Below, in pieces: positions 35,755-45,325 of a stretch of 64,000 nt of DNA. Position 1 is the first letter of the stretch. Every line of letters starts with the position of its first letter. Source of the stretch: Colletotrichum lupini (lineage: Eukaryota; Ascomycota; Sordariomycetes; Glomerellales; Glomerellaceae); contig NC_064676.1 in assembly GCF_023278565.1 (NCBI RefSeq), forward strand, positions 6,634,001 to 6,698,000, written 5' to 3'. The notes below the pieces were generated by a model. It did no database searches and was not told the DNA's origin. It saw only the letters and a list, made by a program, of their open reading frames with translations. The position numbers were made by a program, and so were the translations under genes.

Positions 35755-37741
35755 GATTCATACCTCCCATTAGCTACGATCCCTTCCCCGCGACAGTCGT
35801 GGATGTCCCAATCGTTCCATTCTCTCTCGATACCAACGCCACGACTGATGCCTGCGAGCCGCTTGAGCCTGGCTCTCTGGACTTTACAGACAAAATTGTG
35901 CTCGTCAGACGTGGTGCCGTCGTGTCCTGCGACATCCACACGCAGCAAGAGAATCTAGCTCTTGTCGGTGGTACGCTTGTTTTAGTTTACAATGACGACC
36001 GCCCGCTCAGCTACCCCGTGATTGGGAACACGAACAGCACCGTTGGGTTCATAACCAGTTTTGCAGGAAAGCAGATTGTCGAGGCAATCAAGGCTGGCCG
36101 CAACGTCACAGCAGATTTCTCTGTCAACCACGGACTTCCGGTCGCGCTGACATACTCCCTCGGCGGTGATCCGAATTATTTCACCAACATCGGGCCATTG
36201 TACGATCTTCAGATCAAGCCCGACATTGCTGCACCGGGAGGCAAGATCTACAGTACATGGATCGACGACTCATACACCATTCAGAGCGGCACTTCCATGG
36301 CTGCACCGTACATTGCCGGGGTGGCCGCGCTGTACGTCTCCGTCTACGGCGGGCGTAACACGCACCCTAGTGGAAATGCCTGGGCAAAAGACCTAGGCAA
36401 GCGTATCATTTCCAGCGGCATCAGTGTTCCTTGGGCTGATGGTCTGACCGAGACCGACTACGGCCACTCTGCTAGTGTCGCTCAAGTCGGAAACGGCTTG
36501 GTCGATGCTTTCAAGGTGCTCAAGTACAAGACCGTGATCGACTATGAGAAGATTGCACTGAACGACACCCGCTACTTCAACCGGTACCATGAGATTTCCG
36601 TCACCAACAATGACGAAGAGGCAGTGACCTACAAGTTTTCTGCGGAGGACATCGTCTCGGCCGACATCCTTGGGTGGTACGCAGCTGATCGGGTTATCGC
36701 TAACCCTGCTCCTGGAACCAAGAGGGTCAAGGAGTTCTTTGACATGATCCCCGAGACGCGCGCGCCAGAAGTCAGCTTTCCCGCGGAATTCACGTTGCAA
36801 TCTGGAGAAAGCAAGACAGTCTCGTAAGCTCTGGAACCGTTTTATACCGGCTTGCGCTGACACTTCATCCAGAGTGAACTTCAAGAACCCAGACACCCTT
36901 GGCTGGAACGCGTCTGGACTCCCCCTGTACAGCGGTCGTGTTCTCATCTCTGGCAGCAATGGAGAGTTTCTCTCTGTCCCATATCTGGGTTCGTATTTTT
37001 GAGGACTTTCGAGTCTTCATTCCGCTAACTGGCTGATCAGGTCTCGGTGGTGACCTTCGCAAGGAGGTGACGCCGTTGGAGGAAACCAATTACGCTTTCA
37101 TGATATCAACAACTTCGAACACTCCAGTCGCTAGCAAGCCATAGTGAGTCAGTTACCTACAACTAAATGCGCAGCGATGTTGATCCCGTCCAGCTTTACT
37201 TTCAACCTTAGCCTGGCGGCTCAAGATTTCCCAAGGGTTATTAGCAAACCGATTTACGGCATCAAGGAGACTCGTTGGGATGTACGTCACGACTAGTCAA
37301 GGTGCTAGAAGTATCATGTTCATCAGACTAATCTGCGTACTAGGTTTTCGAGGCGGGATGGACGGAACGAGAGTGGAAGTATCCCCCAGTGCCCGGAGAA
37401 AATGGCCACATTGGTACTATCGCCTCCTGGGTTGGGTCCGGCAGGGTAGAGGCCATCGACACCAGCATTTACGACCCGAATGAGACATTTACGTATCCGA
37501 TCATGGATCGCAACTGAAACGGTGCTTACGAATAGGATGAGCACTGGTGGTTCGGAAAACTCGGCAACGGAAGCCAAATCGCTGTTGGCAATTACACGTA
37601 CGTGATATTCCATTTCCAGAACCTGTCTTACCCTGAGCTAACTCATTCAGGCTTCGCTTTGCGTTGTTGAAGCCGTTTGGTGATCCATCGCACGCGGACA
37701 ATTGGGAAGTCCTTCATATACCGGAAATTTCTGTACTGTGA
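35755..37741 (+). CDS. Subtilisin-like serine protease, 3' half, with two in-frame stops
   Basis: This continues the gene that starts at 26788. Exons are 35760-36823 (after the GATTC repeat), 36873-36988, 37041-37143, 37194-37281, 37344-37597 and 37651-37741. A PA (protease-associated) domain comes first, around TDKIVLVRRGAVVSCD. The catalytic Ser follows in QSGTSMAAPYIAGVAAL, then an Fn3-like C-terminal region. Adding the 5' half gives exactly 916 codons with a correct end. Two stops, TGA 37515-37517 and TAG 37533-37535, lie in frame in the next-to-last exon, where the family normally reads through to WWFGKLGNGSQ. I found no intron of suitable length to remove them. The gene is most likely a pseudogene in this isolate. 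Confidence 0.82.
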
Positions 37742-38467
37742 CACTGCTACATTCTGAAACAGCATGTGGCCAGCAGTGGAGTAGACTACACTACCTTCCA
37801 AAAGGCCTCAACGAAACTCCTTAGTACGCTTGCATTTACCATTCCAATGGCGCATAGTTCTTCTTTTGTCCCTTGAATGCCACCGTGAGGTCAATTCGCG
37901 CATTGTGAAAGGTTGATCAAGAACTACGGGAAGGATCATGACACTTGGAAAGAGTAATGCTGGCTAAACCAAGAGAGGCGAAAAACTTCAAACCCTTACG
38001 AGTGACCTTTATGTTATCAAATAACTTACCCCCCTTCTTCGTTCACGTGCCTCTGAGTGGTGAGACCTTCAGTTGACATTCCTATGCGGGAAGATTCCCA
38101 CATTGCCGCATTATTCTTTTTGCATAGGTATTCTTCTGTTCAGGAAGTGTCATCGGGCTCTCTCAAGGTAGAGAGGCCAAAGTCGCACCATGGTCTTCAT
38201 ATCCAGCCAGTACGTGGCAACTGAAATTGGCCATTAAAGCTTGGCAGGTATCTGCCCAACAAGGTTATTTCTTCGATGGAAAAGGTAAGCCGTTGAGGTA
38301 GATATGCCGCGAATCCCACCGAGGTCAGTGCCGAGGCTTTCGGAAAGGACCTGATGACTATCTGTAGTCGTCGGATCCTGAGCTTCTACTTGGTATTAGA
38401 CCTTTTGCAGCCATTTACCATTTCTTAACTCTTCCTCAATAAAATCACTCTCTCTTCGGTTCGCAGG
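37742..38467. other. Intergenic, no gene recognised
   Basis: This 726-bp stretch contains no credible open frame. The last ~60 bp look like the end of an intron or leader (pyrimidine-rich, CTTAACT, then CGCAG at 38463-38467). Confidence 0.45.
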
Positions 38468-39142
38468 TCTTCAATACACAAAATGGAGATCCCACCACTT
38501 TCAACTACCGTCGTGCTACATCTTCCCAGCGTCGCCCGGCACATCCGACATCGGCCCGACCAACTTTATGTTTGGGGTTTTTATTTTACTGGACAACCTA
38601 CCGCGACCAGGCCTTATGGGAGCACTACGTCACATATTTACGCGAATGCATGCTGGGAGACATATCATACAATGCAAACGCTACCTATATTCGGCCCTAC
38701 CATCGCCTGTCAATAATCGAAGACCCAGAACTCGACGGCATGTCGACCTGGAATGTCATGCTGCGGTTCCAATTTTGGGCTGGAGGTCTATTTCAAAGTG
38801 CCGACCCTGAGCAATGGAAAACGCGACCACAGTCGTTTCGGTTACTGCCTCATTGTCGACGATGACTATTTAAGATCTTTCGAAGCGCAGACCGGGAAGC
38901 CCGCAATCAACAGCGTCTACATCAAGGCCGTTGATTGCCGGCCATTTGCTCGTCACTCCTCAGATGATAAAGGCCATGACACAGGCAGCGGTAAACATGA
39001 TCAAGAAGATGAGGACTCGAGCTGGATGCTTGTAAGCTGTAATTTTGTTTGTTCTCTCTACGATATGCTAGACTCTGGATTTGAGTGGGAAAGGCAATCT
39101 CGCTCTGTCCTGTACCCAGCAAAGCACCCATGGGACGGCTGA
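38468..39142 (+). pseudogene. Degenerate hypothetical gene
   Basis: Two frames each look protein-like in part. One runs from about 38468 to 38770 (VFNTQNGDPTTFNYRRAT ... WTTYRDQALWEHYVTYL ... SIIEDPELDGMSTWNVM). The other runs from about 38770 to the TGA at 39140-39142 (LEVYFKVPTLSNGKRDHS ... INSVYIKAVDCRPF ... SSWMLV). They are in different phases, and I found no intron between them, so a frameshift is likely. The upstream start is unclear: the first ATG (38483) opens a third, less convincing frame that shares the phase of the second half. I do not recognise the family. Confidence 0.3.
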
Positions 39143-39501
39143 GAACTCAGCACTAGGGGTAATAACCTGATAGTAATCTTCTTTTCGTCATTGTAGTCGT
39201 CATTGTGGTCGTCTTTATGTTCGTTTTTGTGGTCGTTGCTGTCGCCCAGGGGTCCGCCGAGTATCGGCTTATTCCCCTTAAAATACTATACGGAGGCAAT
39301 TGATGTTGAAACATAGATCAATATGACGTTTACGACATTCACGCAGGGAATCTTCAACGTGAAGAAAACCAGATAAACTAAAGCATTTTATAAGTATTTC
39401 GCTTTATACAAAAAACCTCCCAACACTTCAATCACTATGGTCCTAATTCCCATAGCAATGTTTCTTGAAGTCTTCATGGTATCCTCGTTGCAAATTATCC
39501 G
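39143..39501. other. Intergenic, 3' side of two converging genes
   Basis: This 359-bp stretch contains a short GTCGTC/TTTTGTGGTCGT-type imperfect repeat at about 39183-39240. There is no open frame of interest. Confidence 0.4.
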
Positions 39502-40502
39502 TTAAACATCCGAGCGGCTAAGAAGCTGGTGTGGTTGTCGGGCGATAGTTGAGATCAAATCCGCCATCAGCATCTCAATCACAAGTTTGACACTGTATGC
39601 GACTGGATGAGTAATGGCGTAAAGGAAAGGGTTGGGAAGAGACATCATAACGATGATGAGAATCTGATGCAGCTTTCAGCATGGATACACATGCAAGAAT
39701 CGAAGAGATGAACTCACATCCATGGACAAAGAGACTGAAACGGCTGCGACATTGCAGTTGAACAATAGCCAATACTTCGTGAGACCTCCGGCAATCAATT
39801 CCCGTCGCACTTTGCGGAGGAAAATTGCATTCAGAGTAAGATCCACGATTAGATAGATGATCTTTTCCATGCGATCCCAGATCTCATTGATGCGCACAAA
39901 TGGTTCCTTGTGTGTCAAGCGCGCTGGGATCCATATACAGGCAACCGAAATATTGATAATGCCGACTATGACGAGCAAGGAGATTTTCATAACTTTCACT
40001 CTGCTTTTGTCAATTATGACGAGGCCCAGGCGATTTGCGATGATTTGGAGGGCTAGCTGCGTCTGCAACGTCCATAGAATGCAACTTCCAAAGAAGAAGC
40101 CAAAGCTAGACTCAAGGGTCAGCTACTTTATCTGATCCTTGCGGATCGATGTCGGTGTCTTACGTTCCTAACAGATCACCTCGAATGAACAGCCAGTTGA
40201 TGATGGCTTGGAGCAGATTGGCAATAAGTAGAACCCATATCCTTTCAACTGTTATCACTGGCGATCGCTGCAGCGAATTTGACTTAAACATAACGAAGTG
40301 ATACTCACATCCACACATAAAGGTTGAAGAATGAGTTCGTTTTCATGTTGATAGAAACAGTCTGCTGTGCGGCTTTTACTGCGATGAGTATTGTGAGACC
40401 AATTGTGATGCCAAAGTAGATACTTGGTATTTCGAGGGAGTAGACGGCCGTGCCAAACGCCTGGGCTCCCATCGTCGCTTCAACATCAACAGTGATGGCC
40501 AT
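39502..40502 (-). CDS. Seven-helix integral membrane protein, 273 aa
   Basis: Four exons, 40309-40502, 40164-40241, 39718-40105 and 39502-39663, are joined by introns of 67, 58 and 54 bp with GTGAGT/GTAAGA donors. The total is 822 bp, exactly 274 codons with stop. The start is MAITVDVEATMG. About seven hydrophobic segments are visible, among them IPSIYFGITIGLTILIAV, MIWVLLIANLLQAIINWLFI, FGFFFGSCILWTLQ, KISLLVIVGIINISVACIWI, IIYLIVDLTLNAIFL and ILIIVMMSLPNPFLYAI. The layout (short N-terminus, seven helices, short tail) is that of the large ascomycete family of rhodopsin/GPCR-like integral membrane proteins. No lysine-retinal signature or named receptor motif is seen, so a ligand cannot be proposed. 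Confidence 0.8.
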
Positions 40503-43178
40503 GTTGACAGAAACTGATGAGTGTGTGAAGTTGCCGGGAATTCATGAACGGTGTTTCATCAGCGCTTGGCGAACAAAGAGGCCGATGATCACGTCCAGCG
40601 GGATCGCCACTTATATATAAGCCCGCCTACTGGCCGAACGACGATCACAACCGGCGCCTTAGTGCCGTCTCTAGCATGTTGATTCGCGGGGTTGGTTTAC
40701 CGCTAGTTCAATGTGGCAGACGCCAAAACACATGCTTCCTGCAATGCAGGTATTTTAATCCCACGATGGTAATGACTCGAGTTCTGCAGTCGCCAGGTCT
40801 CGATGGTGTTCTCACGCAATTCAATGTTGTGCAGACATCGATTCTACCACACTCGTGGAAGAACAGCACAAGTTCTCGACTCCGTACTCTGAACATGAAA
40901 GATTCTGAATACCCAATGCCTCTGAGTACCTTCTCTTGATATTATTACTCTCGTAACCTGTCGTCATCTACAGCGGTGTCCGGTGAACCATTGAATTTTG
41001 CCCGGTAATGATTGAGGTCATGCATTCTCGAAATCGGCAGAGGCCGAGAAGCGATAATTATCTTCATACCGGGCAAAATGCCTAGTCTATGACGGGGAAT
41101 AATTCGAAGTGATATTCCGGGCCCGGGATCCCCGCTCAGTTGGTACATGATGTCCGTAGTACCGTCACCTCGTTTCTTGCGTGATTGTTGCAAGAACAAT
41201 CTACCGCTTTGGTGCACGTAGAAAGGTCACATCATGGTGACGAGACTCAGAGCGGTCTAGAACTCCAACTACGCGAAGCTCCCCCAAGGATTCTTATCAC
41301 TCATGGCACCTAGCTATATCCCCCCGTAAGGATTGGTGTGACCGGCATAAAACGTGGCCAAAACCCTGCCACGTTCTGCACCCAAGTCTTGGGAGACACG
41401 GCTAGAAAGGGCCGAAAGGATACTTTGGTCGGCGACGATTGGACAGCTTTGATAGCTTCACATTGCTTTTTTCTTCTTCCCTCGTATAAGGTGGCTTCGG
41501 GGCGTTGCCTTTCGAAGCAGGCCACCGGACCTGGATCCGAAGACGTGGAGTCGGTGAGACGGTTGAAAGTAGGATCCAGGTAGACGGTACACTTATCTTT
41601 GGAGTCAAATGACAGGGGTCATTCAAAACCATGAGATCAGAATCACCTTTTTCTAGAATGAGCTGATTTCGATGGCGAGATGCGCCTGTGACAATCGAGC
41701 GAAACGAATTGGAGATGATGCTCCATGGTAACAGGTCTCACGGGAACTAGCGGCACCAGCTAGCGACACCAACTAGCGCGATATGAGAAGTGATAATGGC
41801 TGAATGAAACAGCGAGAGCATCCGAAGCTCAAAAGTCTCGATTTCGGAAGATCTCCGACCGGTGAGAGTGGGATCTAGAGCAACTACCCGACCTACTTAG
41901 TGACTGGATCGGATAGGCTGAGAATGCTTCAAATCAGCGTGAAGGGGTAGCAAGGTTGGGGAACCTGTCATTGTACTCTGGGCAAATCTTCCAAATCACT
42001 GATGAGTAATGAGTCGTCCCTTGGCAAGATAGAATGGAGGTCAGAGAAGGGGACGAATCTATGAGAGAGCCGAACGCTACCGGTCGGGGTGAAGCCAAGA
42101 GGCTGCGCGAGTCTCGACGTCGCATCAAAGCTGCAGTAAACAGAGCACTGCCTCGATATGTACCAGCAACGAAGACGTGACATGTTGCCATATCTGATGT
42201 GTGTTTAGCTGTTGATCAAAATCATTCGATATCACTTGACAATTACGGATTCGTGTCATTAGTATGTGTTGCAGACATCAGGGTATGTATGCACGTACGT
42301 ACATAATTAGAACAATGAACACTACTCCTGAGTCTTGTTTGCCCCGGGCAAGAGGCTTTTCGACCATGGCAATGGACCAGCGTAGCCCTCCCCTAGCGAT
42401 GTAAGCGAGAGTCTTTCTCTTGGAAAGACACCCTCCACACCCATTCTTTTTGGTAAATGTAACCAGCACCTTGACACGTGTGAGCTGGAAGGATATCAAA
42501 GGGTAGATTGCATTCCTTCGAGCCGATAGACAAGGAACCATTACACATTGATGCATGCCAATAGCACGTCAACATCGCGACCATAGACGCCTTGGCGCGC
42601 AAGACATCTTTATTCTGCCAACGGTCCAGACTTTGGGGTCCCCGAGGGCTTGCAGAGACTCGCTTGCGTTACAACGCCTCGTAGCACCGACCAGATCGGC
42701 GGTGAAACTTGAGCAGTATTGTCCCATTGGCAGTCGGCCCTGCTCGGGCTTCCGCGCAAACTTCCTTTCATCTCGAGGCTCTTAGTGCCTGTCTCATTCC
42801 CTTTACCGAAAAGCCCCGCGCCCTGTTTGCTCTCTGGAATCCATCGAGAGGCGCGGGGCGGGAACACCAGCTAACAATACTTCTTTCTCATACATTGCCT
42901 AGCTTGGTAGACACAACAAATGTTTGGGGAAGCTCATATCTATAGGAATTTGCATTGTGTAACTACTCGTTCTTTCAAACTTTGCTCTATGCAATGACAA
43001 TGAAGAACCGTTGTAAAGCCCACGGCAAGTGTCGTGAGCGATTGGACAGTTTACGGCGTCAAGCATATGAGCGCCGCCGGCTACTTTGCTTTATAATGGC
43101 AATCGCCCAGTCATGAAGTTTCAGTCTTGGTCGAAACAACTAGAATTTAGATGCACACATCCTGCCTCCAATTTCAAT
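40503..43178. other. Intergenic, no gene recognised
   Basis: About 2.7 kb of normal composition contain only scattered open frames of 60-97 codons that overlap in several phases. I find no signal peptide, domain or splice-consistent extension, and no RNA gene. A direct duplication of AACTAGCGGCACCAGC/TAGCGACACCAACTAGCG-type sequence occurs near 41748-41778. Confidence 0.45.
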
Positions 43179-44096
43179 ATGTTGTCCATAATCGTCGCGG
43201 TTTTCGCTATTCTTACCGCTGCGCAAAGCACACCCTGGCCCAACTTCGGCAACTGGACCGAGGAATTCGACGGTCACCCATACATCCTCTCAGGCCCAAA
43301 GACCCTAGGAAAGAAAATCGACTTCGAACTCGAGCGATGTCACTACGTCCTCAAACTACTCAACGAGCGCACACACGTCCCAAACAGCCAGATCCCGCTG
43401 CCAACCCCAGGCTCCCTCTGTATGGACATCCTCGCCAAACGGAAAGCTTCCATCGGCGACCGGGGCTTTCTCGAGCTCTTCTCCAAAGATATTGAAGATG
43501 CCAAACAGTTCTGGTATGACGTCAACTCTAATTCCACGCTACAGGACCCAGCCACGTGGAAATCGGTCGAGTGTCGTGCCCTTGTACCACTTCCCAATGT
43601 CAACGCCTGGGCCTTTTCGACGTGGTCTGCCTCACCTCTCGCAGATGCTGCTAACAATCGCGGCAACGCGGAGCACTACTTCAAGAAGTCGACTTACGCT
43701 GGAGGAGGAGCGACTGGCACATCGCGGATTCTGGAGAGCTGGGGCGGGGTGGTGACCAACTTTAGTATTCCCAACTACAGCCCACGAACTTGTGCGCAGA
43801 GACCGATGGTGCGCCTGCTTCCTGAATTCCGACTCAAGGCTTGCGGTGACAAGAACCTCGTAGACGGCAAGAATACTCGATTTGGGGTGTTGAATATCGC
43901 TGCGAGGGATGTCAGTGTGGCTGGGAAGAGATATCTTGATATCTATGCCTCCGTGTGGTATGGCAGCGGTATCTCGGAGGATCACCTCGAGGCCGAGAGG
44001 CAGCATATCATTATTGAGATTGTCAACTTGAGTCTGCAGGCTCAGGAAGATGTGAAGAGTGGGAGATTCAGGATTCCAGCGCCTTCAGGATCTTGA
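43179..44096 (+). CDS. Secreted hypothetical protein, 305 aa
   Basis: The frame is open from 43086, but the ATG at 43179 gives a clean signal peptide (MLSIIVAVFAILTAAQS), so I chose it. The mature protein has sites for N-glycosylation (NWT, NST, NFS) and about six cysteines (ERCHY, SLCMD, VECRA, TCAQR, KACGD), suggesting a folded extracellular domain. A Gly-rich loop (YAGGGATGTS) lies mid-chain. No catalytic motif is recognised. Its stop is only about 95 bp before the first open codon of the NLR gene on the same strand, leaving little room for a separate NLR promoter. Confidence 0.7.
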   Translation: MLSIIVAVFAILTAAQSTPWPNFGNWTEEFDGHPYILSGPKTLGKKIDFELERCHYVLKLLNERTHVPNSQIPLPTPGSLCMDILAKRKASIGDRGFLELFSKDIEDAKQFWYDVNSNSTLQDPATWKSVECRALVPLPNVNAWAFSTWSASPLADAANNRGNAEHYFKKSTYAGGGATGTSRILESWGGVVTNFSIPNYSPRTCAQRPMVRLLPEFRLKACGDKNLVDGKNTRFGVLNIAARDVSVAGKRYLDIYASVWYGSGISEDHLEAERQHIIIEIVNLSLQAQEDVKSGRFRIPAPSGS

Positions 44097-44192
44097 GACC
44101 TGGCTTCGTGAGGGTAAGGAAGTACTCAACGATAGCGTCTTTGAAGTCTCAGTCAGAGAGATCAGTATAAAGTTGAAAAGATTTAGTATGCG

Positions 44193-45203
44193 GTGACCCT
44201 TTCCAATTACTATGTTAGTTATCACAAAGAATCGTACACCGTCGGATGGATTTGTGCTCTCCCTTTGGAGATGGCAGCCGCAGAACTCATGCTCGACGAA
44301 ATTTACGAGGACGTTCAATTCGAGCAGGAGGATGGTGACCACAACAGCTACACTCTAGGTCTAATGCAAGGCCATAGAGTAGTCATCGCCTGTCTACCAA
44401 ATGGTGTTTACAGAACAAACCCGGCCGCCACAGTTACTAAAGACATACTCCGGACTTTCAAATCTATTCGATTCGGTCTACTCGTCGGGATCGGAGGCGG
44501 AGCGCCCTCGCCAGGTCGTGATATTCGACTTGGTAATATCGTCGTTAGCAAGCCTACTAGCACCAGTGGAGGTATCATCCAGTATAACCGGGGGAAAAAA
44601 AGAAAGCTTGAGGAGTTTAAACGAACAGGCTCGCTTAATGCGCCGCCCACGGCGCTTCTAACAGCTCTCAGCAGCCTCCAAGCTCGTCACTTACGCGGTG
44701 CCAGCAAGACCCCTGGGTTCCTTTCCGAGGCGGTGGAAAAAATCCGAAAAGCATCATTTCGACAGAAGTATACTTATCAGGGCAGATCCAACGACTGCTT
44801 GTTCCGAACAGAGTACGAGCATGCCAACGCCGGCTCTAGCTGCAACGATTGCGATGACTGCGATAATTCGCAAATTGTGGAGCGGATCGATAGAGACGAC
44901 GATGACCCAGTGGTTCACTACGGTAACATCGCCTCGGCGAACCAAGTCGTGAAGGATAGTGAGACCAGAGATCGACTGAGTAAGGAGCTTGGGGTGATTT
45001 GCTTTGAGATGGAGGCAGCAGGGCTGATGAAAGATTTTCCCTGTCTGGTAGTTCGTGGCATCTGCGACTATTCGGACAGTCACAAGAACAAAAGATGGCA
45101 GGATTACGCCGCTGCAACCGCGGCGGCATATGCGAAGGATCTTCTATCCCGGATGCTTCCCAGCAACGTCAAGAAGGAGAAGCTCATAGCTTTTGGCAAG
45201 TAG
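44193..45203 (+). CDS. NLR-type gene, N-terminal purine nucleoside phosphorylase (PNP_UDP) domain
   Basis: The sequence YTVGWICALPLEMAAAELML, then LLVGIGGGAPSP..DIRLGNIVVS and finally CFEMEAAGLM.DFPCLVVRGICDYSDSHKNK, is the nucleoside-phosphorylase-like N-terminal domain found on many fungal NLRs. In bacteria the fold acts on purine nucleosides; in fungal NLRs it is thought to be an effector domain. The frame opens with no ATG before the domain (first codon GTG at 44193; the nearest ATG, 44188, is in another phase), so the true start is in a missed exon or is lost. The frame stops at TAG 45201-45203. The NACHT part follows in another phase, so the two are normally one gene joined across an intron that I could not place with confidence. 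Confidence 0.75.
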   Translation: MTLSNYYVSYHKESYTVGWICALPLEMAAAELMLDEIYEDVQFEQEDGDHNSYTLGLMQGHRVVIACLPNGVYRTNPAATVTKDILRTFKSIRFGLLVGIGGGAPSPGRDIRLGNIVVSKPTSTSGGIIQYNRGKKRKLEEFKRTGSLNAPPTALLTALSSLQARHLRGASKTPGFLSEAVEKIRKASFRQKYTYQGRSNDCLFRTEYEHANAGSSCNDCDDCDNSQIVERIDRDDDDPVVHYGNIASANQVVKDSETRDRLSKELGVICFEMEAAGLMKDFPCLVVRGICDYSDSHKNKRWQDYAAATAAAYAKDLLSRMLPSNVKKEKLIAFGK

Positions 45204-45325
45204 CCCTGTTCCTTGATGTACGTCAGAGAATTATGTGATAAAAAGATCAACATGATTAAAACGCACATAACAATCTCTCTTGAAAGAGTACGGCCTAGTT
45301 AACAGATTACGTTCTAGATCCTCAA

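Noticed and set aside
35625..36827. 400-codon open frame starting inside the 3' LTR and running into the subtilase 3' half, with a hydrophobic N-terminus
   Set aside because: Its ATG (35625) lies upstream of the LTR's TATA-like motif near 35656, so LTR transcripts would not include it, and the LTR-coded part is chance sequence (the same frame occurs in the other LTRs).
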